64,000 bases of DNA from JAWXCB01 sp034440455 (GTDB lineage Bacteria > Bacteroidota > Bacteroidia > Chitinophagales > CAIOSU01), in assembly GCA_034440455.1 (NCBI GenBank), contig JAWXCB010000066.1, positions 45,668 through 109,667 of the forward strand. The letters run 5' to 3'. Made by a program: the position numbers and the translations under genes. The notes below the pieces were generated by a model, which saw nothing but the letters and a program-made list of their open reading frames with translations, was not told the DNA's origin and did no database searches. How positions within the stretch are numbered: the stretch's first letter is position 1; each line of letters starts with the position of its first letter. This document shows positions 26,293 through 35,865 of the stretch, piece by piece.

Positions 26293-27367
26293 ACTATCAG
26301 CATCTCAGCTTTCTGATGTAGCGATTGATTTGCTTAAGCAACTGATTGCAATTCCTTCATTCAGCAGAGAGGAATCAGGCACAGCGGATTTGCTCCAGAA
26401 ATTTCTCGAACAAAAAGGAATTCTTGTCAATCGGAAGATGAATAATGTTTGGGCGAAAAATCTTTCGTTCAACGCTTCAAAGCCGTCCGTCTTGCTGAAT
26501 TCGCATCATGATACGGTGAAACCAAATTCCGCCTACACGCTAAATCCCTTTGAGCCGATTGAGAAAGATGGAAAACTTTATGGTTTGGGCAGCAATGATG
26601 CAGGCGGATGTTTGGTGTCGCTGCTTGCCGTGTTTTTACATTTTTATTCAAAAGAGGATTTGCCGTTCAATCTCATTTGCGCAGCAACTGCAGAAGAAGA
26701 AATTTCAGGTGTAAATGGCATTGAATCTATTTTGAATGAACTTGGAAATATTTCTCTTGCTATCGTTGGTGAACCCACACAAATGAATCTTGCTATCGCA
26801 GAAAAAGGATTACTTGTGTTGGATTGCATCGCACACGGCAAACCCGGACACGCAGCCCGCAATGAGGGTGACAATGCGATTTACAAAGCAATGCGCGACA
26901 TCGAATGGTTCAACACATTTCTGTTTCCAAAAACTTCCGAACTGCTTGGTCCGGTGAAAATGAATGTAACGGTAATTAAAGCCGGAACACAACACAACGT
27001 AGTTCCCGGAACTTGTGAATTTGTGGTTGATATTCGATTGAATGAAAAGTATTCGCATGAAGAAATCTTGACTATCATAAAACAAAATGTGGAGTGCGAA
27101 GTGAAGCCTCGTTCAACGCGCATCAAGCCTTCCTCAATTCCAGCTTCACATCCGATTGTGCGAGCCGCAGAAAGTATTGGCTTGAAAACATTCGGTTCTC
27201 CAACAACATCTGACCAGGCGCTCATGAATTTTCCGTCTGTGAAAATAGGTCCGGGTGATTCAGCAAGGTCGCATAGCGCTGATGAGTTTGTTTACGTGGA
27301 GGAGATAAAGGAAGGAATTTCAACGTACATTCGTCTCATAGATTCTTATAAGAAAATTCACGGATGA
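26267..27367 (+). CDS. argE: M20 family acylornithine/acylcitrulline deacylase
   Basis: Zinc-dependent M20 peptidase-fold deacylase, 366 residues. Metal-site motifs are LLNSHHDTVKP and GLGSNDAGGCLV. The general base is in AATAEEEISGVNG, followed by VGEPTQMNLAIAEKG. With ArgF' present, the expected substrate is acylcitrulline rather than acylornithine. The start ATG 26267 lies inside argB. The gene overlaps argH by ATGA. Confidence 0.9.
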   Translation: MKERSSIIELSASQLSDVAIDLLKQLIAIPSFSREESGTADLLQKFLEQKGILVNRKMNNVWAKNLSFNASKPSVLLNSHHDTVKPNSAYTLNPFEPIEKDGKLYGLGSNDAGGCLVSLLAVFLHFYSKEDLPFNLICAATAEEEISGVNGIESILNELGNISLAIVGEPTQMNLAIAEKGLLVLDCIAHGKPGHAARNEGDNAIYKAMRDIEWFNTFLFPKTSELLGPVKMNVTVIKAGTQHNVVPGTCEFVVDIRLNEKYSHEEILTIIKQNVECEVKPRSTRIKPSSIPASHPIVRAAESIGLKTFGSPTTSDQALMNFPSVKIGPGDSARSHSADEFVYVEEIKEGISTYIRLIDSYKKIHG

Positions 27368-28671
27368 AACTCTGGCAAAAAGACAACCACAAGGAAAGTG
27401 ACAAATCAAAAATCGTAGAGCGATTCACGGTTGGTAAAGACAGGGAACTTGATTTGGCTTTGGTACAGTATGACGTACTCGGCTCAAAGGCTCATGCAGA
27501 AATGCTTTCTAAAGTCGGAATCATCACGAAGGCGGAAAACAAAAAATTGCAGCGCGGTTTGGATGATATTCTAAACGAAATCAAAAAAGGCAAATTCAAA
27601 ATTGACGATACGGTAGAAGACGTGCATTCGCAAATTGAATTCCTGTTGACGGAAAGAGTAGGGGAGGCGGGAAAAAAAATCCATACCGGACGCTCGCGCA
27701 ATGATCAGGTGCTGCTCGACATCAAGTTATTTGTTCGCCATGAGCTAAAGGAAATCACAAAATCAGTCGTTCAGCTTTTTGACAAGCTGATTTCATTAAG
27801 TGAACAGCACAAGGATAAACTGCTTCCCGGCTACACGCATTTTCAGCTTGCCATGCCTTCTTCTTTCGGATTGTGGTTTGGCGCGTATGCTGAGAGTTTG
27901 ATAGATGATATGGAGTTCGTTGTTGCCGCTCACAATATCGCAAATAAAAATCCGCTTGGTTCTGGGGCAGGTTATGGCTCTGCATTTCAGCTTGACAGGA
28001 AAATGACAACAAAATTGCTTGGCTTTGAAAGCATGAACCACAATTCTGTTTATGCGCAAATGACGAGAGGCAAAACGGAGAAAGCTGCTGCAACTGCTAT
28101 TGCAGCAATTGCGGCTACTCTTTCAAAATTTGCTTATGATGTTACGTTATATATGAACCAAAACTTCGGCTTCATTTCATTTTCCGAAGAACTTACTACC
28201 GGCTCCAGCATCATGCCGCACAAGAAGAATCCAGATGTATTTGAGTTGGTTCGCGCAAAATGCAACAGGCTGCAAGCGGTTCCCAATGAGTTGACTTTAC
28301 TCAGTAGCAATCTCCCTTCCGGCTATCATCGTGATATGCAGCTCACAAAAGACATTTTATTTCCGGCTATAAAAGAAATCAAAGATTGTATCGCTGTTGT
28401 ATTGTTTGCGTTGGAGGATATGCGTGCGAAAGATAAAATCCTCGATGACCCGAAATACAACGAACTGTTCAGCGTGGAGGAAATCAATAAAGAAATTATC
28501 AAGGGAACTCCTTTTCGGGATGCATATAAAATTGTCGGAAAAAAAATTCAGGAAAAAAAGTTTAACCCGGAGAAAAAATTAAAACACACGCACGAGGGAA
28601 GTATTAAGAATTTGTGCAACAAGGAGATTAGCCAACGAATGACAACAGCGAGCAAGAAAATTCTCAAATAG
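27364..28671 (+). CDS. argH: Argininosuccinate lyase
   Basis: Last enzyme of the pathway, splitting argininosuccinate into arginine and fumarate. The protein has 435 residues. Signature GSSIMPHKKNPDVFEL of the fumarase/aspartase superfamily is intact, and HTGRSRNDQV and GYTHFQLAMPS are present. It is the last gene of the operon; a family D repeat follows 11 bp after the stop. Confidence 0.95.
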   Translation: MKLWQKDNHKESDKSKIVERFTVGKDRELDLALVQYDVLGSKAHAEMLSKVGIITKAENKKLQRGLDDILNEIKKGKFKIDDTVEDVHSQIEFLLTERVGEAGKKIHTGRSRNDQVLLDIKLFVRHELKEITKSVVQLFDKLISLSEQHKDKLLPGYTHFQLAMPSSFGLWFGAYAESLIDDMEFVVAAHNIANKNPLGSGAGYGSAFQLDRKMTTKLLGFESMNHNSVYAQMTRGKTEKAAATAIAAIAATLSKFAYDVTLYMNQNFGFISFSEELTTGSSIMPHKKNPDVFELVRAKCNRLQAVPNELTLLSSNLPSGYHRDMQLTKDILFPAIKEIKDCIAVVLFALEDMRAKDKILDDPKYNELFSVEEINKEIIKGTPFRDAYKIVGKKIQEKKFNPEKKLKHTHEGSIKNLCNKEISQRMTTASKKILK

Positions 28672-28682
28672 AAGATATAGCA

Positions 28683-28710
28683 AGATTCTTCGCTGCGCTT
28701 AGAATGACGA
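28683..28710 (+). repeat. Repeat family D, copy after argH
   Basis: AGATTCTTCGCTGCGCTTAG followed by AATGACGA. A closely similar copy is at 43917-43944. The reverse strand translates to the widespread HSKRSEES text. It lies between the convergent argH and NodU-like genes. Confidence 0.75.
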
Positions 28711-28714
28711 AAGC

Positions 28715-30340
28715 TTACTTTTCGATTACAAAATTTCCAATCACCAAAGCATCCAATCCACTTGCGTAAAAGGATGCGATTGCATCGCGCGGAGTGCAAA
28801 CAATCGGTTCGTGCGACAGATTAAAGCTTGTGTTGAGAACAACTCCATGTCCGGTTTTTTCTTTTAGGTTTTTCAGCAAACGGTAATACAAAGCATTCTG
28901 AGATTCATTTACGGTTTGAATCCTTGCAGTTCCATCCACGTGGGTAACAGCAGGAATTTTCGACTGCATTTCTTTCCGCACATCATACGTGATAGTCATG
29001 TAAGGCGAAACGGTTTGCTTTCCGACAAAATATTTTGGCGCATCTTCCTCCAAGATGCTTGGACAAAACGGGCGGAACGAATCCCTGAATTTTATCTTCT
29101 GATTCACGAGGTCTTTCATTTCAGCAACTGCGGGATTTGCCAGAATGCTTCTATTGCCCAATGCGCGCGGACCATATTCCATTCTGCCCTGAAACCAACC
29201 GATTACTTTATTCTTTGCAATCAACCCGGCAGCAACTTCTGCGGGGTCATTTGTTTCGCGATACTTTAAATTGCAACCGTCTAACGCTGCTTTTATTTGT
29301 TCGTTAGAATATCCATTCCCTAAAAACGTATTATTTGTTTTAACAGGAGTGATTCCCTTTTCAAGTCCGGCTAACCAAGCAGCGCCAAGAGAAATTCCCG
29401 CATCGCTGGAAGCAGGTTGAACAAATAATGCGTCCACAAAATCGGCATTCATGATTTTTTGGTTCATCACGCAGTTTAATGCCACACCGCCTCCCATACA
29501 CACGTTATGCAAGCCGGTTTTCTCAACATAGAATTGCAGCATTTTCAACGCTGTTTGTTCGAGATGCCGTTGAGCTGAAGCAGCGATGTCTTTGTAAAAT
29601 TGAGCGTAGTCGGATTTAGGAAGCCTTCGAGGACTTCCAATTTTATCAAGGAATTTTTGATTAAAAATCATTTCATCACGATGCGGGGAAGGCGCTTTGG
29701 CGCCAATTGAAACGATATACTCGGTATTGAGCTTTAATTCGCCATTTTGAAAATCAAGCAGCCAATCAAAATCAAACTTTGTTTTGTCGCCATAAGGGGC
29801 GAGTCCCATTAGCTTATACTCATCGCTGTCTTTTACAAAGCCGCAATACTGTGTGATAAGCGAGTAGAATGTTCCGTAGCTGTTTGGGCGGGCGAAGCGC
29901 TCAAGCAGTTTCAGTTTCCCGTTTCTCACCTCGCTGATTTGAGTTGAAATTCCATCGCCTGAATTATCAAGCGTAACTACAAGCGCATCATCAAATCCTG
30001 AAGCATAATACGCGCTCAGGCTGTGGCAATCATGGTGATGATACCGGTGAATAGGAGGAGCATATCCGAAATGATTGATGAAATAACTTTTTATACGATC
30101 TTCAATTTCAGGCTCCCAGGTGGAGCCGTGAAAACCAATGCAATCAATATCCTGAATTTTCAGTTGACCAAAATCCAGCGCTTCTTTAAAGGAAAGGAAC
30201 GGAAGTTTCCCCGCTGAAAATTTGATGCGGCTCAATCGCTCTTCTTCTATAGCGAAAATCACTTTGCCGTCAATCACGAGGCAGGCGCTCACATCCTGAT
30301 AACCCAGGCGAAACCCGCCATTAATGCCTAATACAACCAT
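28715..30340 (-). CDS. NodU/CmcH family carbamoyltransferase
   Basis: 541-residue O-carbamoyltransferase. Motifs: VVLGINGGFRLGYQDVSACL at the N-terminus, EEERLSRIKFSAGKLP, YHHHDCHSLSAYY, ALVVTLDNSGDG, the nucleotide-binding GGGVALN and C-terminal EYGPRALGNRSILANP. The family uses carbamoyl phosphate and ATP (carbamoyl-adenylate) to carbamoylate a hydroxyl on a sugar or natural product. No glycosyltransferase or biosynthetic cluster lies next to it, so the acceptor cannot be inferred. It converges on the arg operon, whose ArgF' also uses carbamoyl phosphate; a link is not shown. Confidence 0.88.
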   Translation of the reverse strand: MVVLGINGGFRLGYQDVSACLVIDGKVIFAIEEERLSRIKFSAGKLPFLSFKEALDFGQLKIQDIDCIGFHGSTWEPEIEDRIKSYFINHFGYAPPIHRYHHHDCHSLSAYYASGFDDALVVTLDNSGDGISTQISEVRNGKLKLLERFARPNSYGTFYSLITQYCGFVKDSDEYKLMGLAPYGDKTKFDFDWLLDFQNGELKLNTEYIVSIGAKAPSPHRDEMIFNQKFLDKIGSPRRLPKSDYAQFYKDIAASAQRHLEQTALKMLQFYVEKTGLHNVCMGGGVALNCVMNQKIMNADFVDALFVQPASSDAGISLGAAWLAGLEKGITPVKTNNTFLGNGYSNEQIKAALDGCNLKYRETNDPAEVAAGLIAKNKVIGWFQGRMEYGPRALGNRSILANPAVAEMKDLVNQKIKFRDSFRPFCPSILEEDAPKYFVGKQTVSPYMTITYDVRKEMQSKIPAVTHVDGTARIQTVNESQNALYYRLLKNLKEKTGHGVVLNTSFNLSHEPIVCTPRDAIASFYASGLDALVIGNFVIEK

Positions 30341-30410
30341 AACTTGTGGCGGTGAAGATAATTAGAAATTGAGAATCGGGAAGCGGAATAGTGATTGTCT
30401 GTCGTGCATA

Positions 30411-30426
30411 TTTTTTTGCAAAAAAA
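30411..30426. terminator. AT-rich perfect palindrome downstream of glmS
   Basis: T7-GC-A7, a perfect 16-bp palindrome in the 213-bp spacer between glmS and the carbamoyltransferase gene. It may act in termination of glmS, though the stem is weak. Confidence 0.3.
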
Positions 30427-30553
30427 CCTGCCGGCATTCTTTCTTCTCAGGCTCTTTTTGTTCCTTCTGCTTACGGTCTATTTTGAGTAGAAATTTTTGG
30501 AAACGCCTATCGCGCATGCAGGTGATTCTAAAAGAAGTCAGGCAGGCAGCATT

Positions 30554-32392
30554 CTACTCCACCGTCACTGACTTGGCAAGATTTCTTGGCTGGTCAACAT
30601 TGCATCCGCGCATCACCGCGATGTGGTAAGCGAGCAGTTGAAGCGGAACAACGGAAAGAATAGGCGTGAGCGGCTCTTCGGTTTCGGGAATTTCAATCAC
30701 GAACTCGGCAAGATTTTTTATCACCTCATCGCCTTCGGAAACAATGGCGATTACTCTGCCTTTTCTTGCCTTCACTTCCTGAATGTTGCTGATGATTTTG
30801 TCATAGGCGCTGATATTGGTGGCGAGAAACACAACGGGCATCGCTTCATCAATCAATGCGATGGGTCCGTGTTTCATTTCAGCGGCAGGATAGCCTTCGG
30901 CATGGATGTAGGAAATTTCTTTCAGCTTTAGCGCACCTTCCAATGCCACAGGGAAATTATATCCACGACCGAGATAAAGGAAATTAGACGTGTCTTTAAA
31001 TTCTTCAGCAATCTCTTTGATATGCTCGTTGTTTTGCAGCAGGCGTTTTATTTTATCGGGAATGGCATCAAGCTCATTGACGAGTTGCACAAAACGCGAA
31101 TCGCTGATAGAGCCGTTTTCATGCGCGAGTGAAAGCGCGAGCAGCGCAAGCACCGTTACTTGCGCAGTGAATGCTTTTGTAGAGGCAACTCCGATTTCAG
31201 GACCCGCGTGCGTATAAATTCCCGCGTGTGTTGTGCGTGGTATTGAGGAGCCAACTACATTGCAAATGCCGAGAATGGTTGCGCCTTTTGCTTTTGCTAA
31301 TTCTATCGCGGCAAGTGTATCAGCAGTTTCGCCTGATTGTGAAATGGAAAGCACGATGTCATCTTCGAAAATAATCGGGTTGCGATAACGAAACTCCGAA
31401 GCATAATCCACCTCAACAGGAATTCTTGCCAAATCTTCTATGAGATATTCGCCCACCAACGCTGCATGCCAAGAAGTGCCGCATGCAGTCATCAAGATGC
31501 GTTTTGCGTTTGCAAGTTTGTGATGATATTCTTTTATTCCCATCAGGGAAACCATTCCCTTTGCGGCATTCAATCTGCCGCGCATGCAGTCGCGCACGGA
31601 AGTAGGCTGCTCATAGATTTCCTTGAGCATGAAATGGTCGTAGCCGCCTTTCTCCAAAGCCTCAAGCTGCATCTCCAACTCCTGCACATAAGGCGTTTTG
31701 TGCGCATTGTGAATTGTTTTGATGCTCAACTGCCCTGCGCTTGTCACGAGCGCAATTTCTTCATCATTCAGATAAACAACATTCTTTGTGTGTTCAATAA
31801 TAGGAGTGGGGTCACTCGCGAGAAAGAATTCATTCTCGCCAATGCCAATCACGAGTGGGCTTCCTTTTCTTGCCGCAATGAGCATGTCAGGATTATCTTT
31901 TGAAAGAACCACGATTGCATAAGCGCCTACTACTCCATTAAGCGCCATGCGCACGGCTTCGAGCAAATCAACATTGCTCTTGGTCTTAATATCTTCAATC
32001 AAATGCACGAGCACTTCAGTGTCGGTATCGCTGGTGAAATGATGCCCGCGGCTTGAAAGCTCTTCCTTCAGCGAAGCATAGTTTTCGATGATGCCGTTAT
32101 GGATGATGGTGATGTTTCCAGATTCAGAAATATGCGGGTGAGCGTTTGTGTCGTTGGGAGGACCGTGCGTAGCCCAGCGGGTATGCCCGATGCCGATGGT
32201 TCCGGTGACATCGCTGCCGTTGATATGCGTTTCAAGGTCGGTTACTTTTCCTGCGCATTTATAAATTTTCAAATCAGCATTAAGCAGAGCGACTCCCGCG
32301 CTGTCATACCCGCGATATTCCAGACGCTTTAACCCGCTGATGAGAATCGGGTACGCTTGCTTCTTTCCAACATAGCCAACAATTCCACACAT
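30554..32392 (-). CDS. glmS: Glutamine-fructose-6-phosphate aminotransferase
   Basis: Makes glucosamine-6-phosphate for peptidoglycan and LPS. The protein has 612 residues. MCGIVGYVG puts the catalytic Cys at position 2. The glutaminase domain (about 1-240) shows GHTRWATHGPP. Two SIS domains follow (LMTACGTSWHAALVGEYLIE, SISQSGETADTLAAIE, LYLGRGYNFPVALEGALKLK). The C-terminus ends in DQPRNLAKSVTVE, the family's usual tail. It starts two bases after the DUF4270 stop, so it is the last gene of a three-gene unit. Confidence 0.97.
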   Translation of the reverse strand: MCGIVGYVGKKQAYPILISGLKRLEYRGYDSAGVALLNADLKIYKCAGKVTDLETHINGSDVTGTIGIGHTRWATHGPPNDTNAHPHISESGNITIIHNGIIENYASLKEELSSRGHHFTSDTDTEVLVHLIEDIKTKSNVDLLEAVRMALNGVVGAYAIVVLSKDNPDMLIAARKGSPLVIGIGENEFFLASDPTPIIEHTKNVVYLNDEEIALVTSAGQLSIKTIHNAHKTPYVQELEMQLEALEKGGYDHFMLKEIYEQPTSVRDCMRGRLNAAKGMVSLMGIKEYHHKLANAKRILMTACGTSWHAALVGEYLIEDLARIPVEVDYASEFRYRNPIIFEDDIVLSISQSGETADTLAAIELAKAKGATILGICNVVGSSIPRTTHAGIYTHAGPEIGVASTKAFTAQVTVLALLALSLAHENGSISDSRFVQLVNELDAIPDKIKRLLQNNEHIKEIAEEFKDTSNFLYLGRGYNFPVALEGALKLKEISYIHAEGYPAAEMKHGPIALIDEAMPVVFLATNISAYDKIISNIQEVKARKGRVIAIVSEGDEVIKNLAEFVIEIPETEEPLTPILSVVPLQLLAYHIAVMRGCNVDQPRNLAKSVTVE

Positions 32393-32394
32393 GA

Positions 32395-33687
32395 TTAATT
32401 AATTATGTCGTAAACCAAATTCAGTTTTATCGCATATTGCGAATGGTTGCCGCCCCCCGCCACGATGCGGTCGGGAATCTGATAACGCTTGTCGGGCAAG
32501 ATAAATATACCATAATCCGCGCGAATTTCTGAAACTACTTCCTGATAGTAGCGCGCGAGACTGAATTTGTACTTAATTAACTTTTGCCCCGTGAGGCTGT
32601 CCGTTTCTTCTTCACGGTCGCCACCGAAAATTGAGGTGGGGAAAACCTGATCGGACGTTCCACCGATAAAGTTGCCATCGGCATCACTTATCGCCAGCGT
32701 GAGTTGCGCGGGAGGTGAAAACACGCTGTCTCTCCCATCGGCAGCGGGCACAACAGTAACCACCAGTTCGGCTTTGTTGATTAAAATATTTCCGAGGTTG
32801 CGCAGGTTGGGAACTTTCACTCTTGTATTTAAGCCCGCCAAGCCCTGAATGAAAACGAGGCTGTCACCGCCCGTGCTGATGCTGGAGTTGCGGTAATCAT
32901 GCTCGTAATGGTTCACGACCAAAGGCGCGGCAGCGGGAAAAGTGTAAAAGGTGTCGGTGCCGTCAGTCTTGTGATAATACACCGTGATGCGCACGCCATC
33001 CTGATAAGGATTGAACGCTGCCAATCCCTTGCCACCGCCCGCTTTGCTTGCGGTGACGTAAAGCCCTTTGAAGTATTCCTGAAAACTTCCATTATCGGCA
33101 TAGTCAGAACTGCCTGAGGCGATGATGAATTTTTGCCCGAAAGAATCATTCAGCCTGATGCTGAGCGAAGGCGCAGCCTTGATACCGCCTACGGTGATGC
33201 TGTCTTTGGTATTAGGAATAAAAGTTTTCGCGCCTACAGGGTTTTGATAGACAGAAAGATTTGTGTCGGAAAAATATTTTACGGAGTCGTCAATATTTTC
33301 TGCCATTTCAAATACTTCTACCGTTTGCGGGGTGCGCAAGTCGCCATACGTATTGAAATACCACATCGTGAGCACCACCGAATCGAGCGATACAGTATCA
33401 TCATCAAAGGTGAGGTTGTTGTCTTCCAAATCAAACGGCATGTAGAAGCTTGCGTTTGTATAACCTAAAGCGGGGTCGTGCATGGAGCCAAGCAAACAGA
33501 GGGTAGCCGGGCTTTGGTCCACTGAATCTTCGCTTATTGTTTCAGCTTCAATAGAAAGCGTGTCGGTGAAGCGCAGGTCAAGCTCATCATCGGGAAGCAG
33601 CCTCGTGTCTTCAAGCGTGGGTTTTTTGCAGGCGGAAAAGCACAGTCCTGCAAGCAACAAGAGGGTGAGGGCGCGGTGCAAATTCAT
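32395..33687 (-). CDS. DUF4270 outer-membrane-type lipoprotein
   Basis: 430-residue lipoprotein: MNLHRALTLLLLAGLCFSAC puts the lipobox Cys at residue 20, followed by KKPTLEDTRLLPDDELDL, which is typical of DUF4270. The rest is beta-rich. DUF4270 genes commonly sit between the short glycogen-synthase-like gene and glmS in Bacteroidota, as here. Function is unknown; a cell-envelope role is inferred from localisation and from glmS. Confidence 0.83.
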   Translation of the reverse strand: MNLHRALTLLLLAGLCFSACKKPTLEDTRLLPDDELDLRFTDTLSIEAETISEDSVDQSPATLCLLGSMHDPALGYTNASFYMPFDLEDNNLTFDDDTVSLDSVVLTMWYFNTYGDLRTPQTVEVFEMAENIDDSVKYFSDTNLSVYQNPVGAKTFIPNTKDSITVGGIKAAPSLSIRLNDSFGQKFIIASGSSDYADNGSFQEYFKGLYVTASKAGGGKGLAAFNPYQDGVRITVYYHKTDGTDTFYTFPAAAPLVVNHYEHDYRNSSISTGGDSLVFIQGLAGLNTRVKVPNLRNLGNILINKAELVVTVVPAADGRDSVFSPPAQLTLAISDADGNFIGGTSDQVFPTSIFGGDREEETDSLTGQKLIKYKFSLARYYQEVVSEIRADYGIFILPDKRYQIPDRIVAGGGNHSQYAIKLNLVYDIIN

Positions 33688-33702
33688 CCTGTTTGTTCCG
33701 GC

Positions 33703-34518
33703 TTATTTGGTCTTCAGCAGCGTTTGGTAAAATTTCTGATAGTTTTCCTTGTAAGTTTCTACAGGCTGAAAATCAAGCATGGGCGTTTTATTCTTTTTCA
33801 CTAACGCTGCAATGTCTTTAGATATTTTCTTGTTGCCGAAAATTACAGCATCCGAATAATTCGCTCCACCCATATCAAGCCCGGCATTGTTCGACTTGTC
33901 GTAAAATTTAGCTTCTGCTTTTTTATCCCCTTTCACCACGCCAATCTTTTTGGGGAATTCTTTTGAAAGCGATTCGCTGAACTGGTTGTCATACACCGAA
34001 TAAATCACCTTCGTATTCTTAAACACGGGGTCATCTTTGTATTGCGTCTTGAGGTAATAAGGAATCAGGCTGGTCATCCATCCGTGGCAATGAATGAGGT
34101 GGGGAGGCCAGCCGAATTTGCGCACCGTTTCCAACACGCCTTTGCAGAAGAAAATCATGCGGTCTTCATTATCTTCATAAAACTTGTTCTTCTTGTCGCG
34201 AAACACTGCCTTTCTTCCAAACAACTCTTCATTATCCAAAAAATAAACCTGCAACCTGATGCCCGGCAGCGATGCTACTTTAATAATAAGCGGATAATCT
34301 TCATTGCCCGTAGAAATATTAATTCCTGAAAGGCGCACCACCTCGTGCAGCCTGTTTCTGCGCTCGTTAATACTGCCGAACTTCGGCATCAGCACCCTAA
34401 CATCCATTGTTCCACCGAAAATGCTCTGCGGCAAGCCTGACGTGACTTCCGACACGATTGAATCTGCGATATAAGGCTGCATTTCTTGAGTAACAATAAG
34501 AATTCTTTTCTTTTCCAT
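33703..34518 (-). CDS. Starch/glycogen synthase N-terminal domain protein (GT5-like, single domain)
   Basis: The start is taken at ATG 34518 (MEKKRILIVTQEMQPYIADS), giving 271 residues; the longer frame upstream crosses the promoter region. The sequence follows the N-terminal Rossmann domain of GT5 synthases (LPQSIFGGTMDVRVLMPKFG, HLIHCHGWMTSLIPYYLKTQ) but the C-terminal nucleotide-sugar domain is absent. Such short proteins are conserved next to panC in Bacteroidota, so this is not a local truncation. Catalysis as a normal synthase is doubtful. First gene of the unit with the DUF4270 gene and glmS. Confidence 0.8.
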   Translation of the reverse strand: MEKKRILIVTQEMQPYIADSIVSEVTSGLPQSIFGGTMDVRVLMPKFGSINERRNRLHEVVRLSGINISTGNEDYPLIIKVASLPGIRLQVYFLDNEELFGRKAVFRDKKNKFYEDNEDRMIFFCKGVLETVRKFGWPPHLIHCHGWMTSLIPYYLKTQYKDDPVFKNTKVIYSVYDNQFSESLSKEFPKKIGVVKGDKKAEAKFYDKSNNAGLDMGGANYSDAVIFGNKKISKDIAALVKKNKTPMLDFQPVETYKENYQKFYQTLLKTK

Positions 34519-34551
34519 GCGATACGATTTAGGTTTGCTGAATAATGCCTG

Positions 34552-34559
34552 TAAATTTG
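34552..34559 (+). promoter_or_regulatory. Candidate -7 box for panC
   Basis: TAAATTTG matches TAnnTTTG exactly, with ATTT about 21 bp upstream as a weak -33 box. The leader to panC would be roughly 75 nt. It is nearly back-to-back with the divergent box at 34566-34573. Confidence 0.4.
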
Positions 34560-34565
34560 CGACTG

Positions 34566-34573
34566 CAAAAATA
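34566..34573 (-). promoter_or_regulatory. Candidate -7 box for the GT5-DUF4270-glmS unit
   Basis: On the minus strand TATTTTTG, an exact TAnnTTTG match, about 48 bp before the ATG at 34518. The -33 position is only partly matched. Confidence 0.4.
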
Positions 34574-34642
34574 GTGAAAATCAGCGATTTCTTAACCGAT
34601 GCATTCAATTTAACCCCTTGACATCCAACCGATAAGTAGAAT

Positions 34643-35491
34643 ATGCTGATTTTTAAAACAACGGAATCCATTGGCGACTCGCTTGCAAAATTCAGGAAGG
34701 AAGGCAAAAAGATTGCCTTTGCGCCCACGATGGGCGCACTGCATGAGGGGCATCTCTCGCTGATAAAAAAGGCGCTGGATGAAAACGATGTGTGCGTCAC
34801 CAGCATTTTTGTGAACCCCACGCAATTCAACGACAAAAAAGATTTAGACCGCTATCCCCGCCCGTTTGAACACGACCTTGAGCTGCTCGTGAAGTCAGGC
34901 GCGCACATTTTATTTTATCCCGAAGTGCAGGAAATGTATCCTTCGGGGTTAGAGGTTCCGGTGCTTGTTGACTTTGGTTACCTGCTGGAAACGATGGAAG
35001 CTGTTTTCCGCAAGGGGCATTTCGAGGGCGTGTCCACCGTGGTGAAGCGCCTGCTCGACATCGTGCAGCCCGATACATTATATATGGGGCAGAAAGATTA
35101 CCAGCAACTGCTCATCGTGAAATACATGATAGCAGAGTTGGCATTGCCCGTGCGCCTTGTGATGTGCCCCACCGTGCGCGAAGCCGATGGGCTTGCGATG
35201 AGTTCGCGCAACACGCTGTTAACCCCAGATGAAAGAGCAGCCGCAGCATTGATTCCGCAAACATTGTTTCGCGCAAAAGAAAAAGCATTTGATGAAACCT
35301 TTGAAGAGATAGAGCAGGAGAGCATCGAGGAAATTGACAGCAACCCGCTGTTGAAAACAGAATATTTCCGCATTGTGGATGCTAAAACGCTTGCCCCCGC
35401 GCAAAACATGAAACGCAACGCGCCCATCGCCATTTGCACCGCAGTGAAAGCAGGCTCCGTGCGCCTGATTGATAATTTGATTATTGCCTAA
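34643..35491 (+). CDS. panC: Pantoate-beta-alanine ligase
   Basis: Last step of pantothenate synthesis, joining pantoate and beta-alanine with ATP. The protein has 282 residues. PTMGALHEGHLSLIKKA carries the HIGH-type HxGH, followed by TSIFVNPTQFNDKKDLDRYP. GQKDYQQL and the KMSKS-like SSRNTLLTPDER are present. panD follows 20 bp later, supplying beta-alanine. Confidence 0.96.
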   Translation: MLIFKTTESIGDSLAKFRKEGKKIAFAPTMGALHEGHLSLIKKALDENDVCVTSIFVNPTQFNDKKDLDRYPRPFEHDLELLVKSGAHILFYPEVQEMYPSGLEVPVLVDFGYLLETMEAVFRKGHFEGVSTVVKRLLDIVQPDTLYMGQKDYQQLLIVKYMIAELALPVRLVMCPTVREADGLAMSSRNTLLTPDERAAAALIPQTLFRAKEKAFDETFEEIEQESIEEIDSNPLLKTEYFRIVDAKTLAPAQNMKRNAPIAICTAVKAGSVRLIDNLIIA

Positions 35492-35511
35492 TATTGCCGC
35501 TTTCAACCCCT

Positions 35512-35856
35512 ATGAATATTGAAGTAGTAAAATCGAAAATCCATCGCGTTACGGTGACGCAGGCTGACCTGAATTATGTCGGCAGTATCACCATTGATGA
35601 AGACCTGATGACAGCCGCCAACCTGATTGAGTATGAAAAGGTGCAGGTGGTGAATCTGAATAATGGCGAGCGCCTTGAAACCTACGTGATTAAAGGCGCG
35701 CGCGGCAGCGGGGTGATTTGCCTCAACGGTCCGGCAGCGCGCAAAGTGCAGGTGGGCGATATTGTTATCGTGATGTCGTATGCCTCAATGGATTTTGAAG
35801 AAGCAAAAAAATTCCAGCCGGTGAATATCTTCCCCAAGGACAATAAGCTAACCTGA
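35512..35856 (+). CDS. panD: Aspartate 1-decarboxylase
   Basis: Pyruvoyl enzyme making beta-alanine from aspartate. The ATG at 35512 is preferred over a TTG at 35494; it yields 114 residues starting MNIEVVKSKIHRVTVTQADL. The self-processing site is YVGSITID, where cleavage before Ser25 forms the pyruvoyl group. AANLIEYEKVQVVN and GDIVIVMSYA are typical. It is paired with panC. Confidence 0.96.
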   Translation: MNIEVVKSKIHRVTVTQADLNYVGSITIDEDLMTAANLIEYEKVQVVNLNNGERLETYVIKGARGSGVICLNGPAARKVQVGDIVIVMSYASMDFEEAKKFQPVNIFPKDNKLT

Positions 35857-35865
35857 TTTTTTCCC

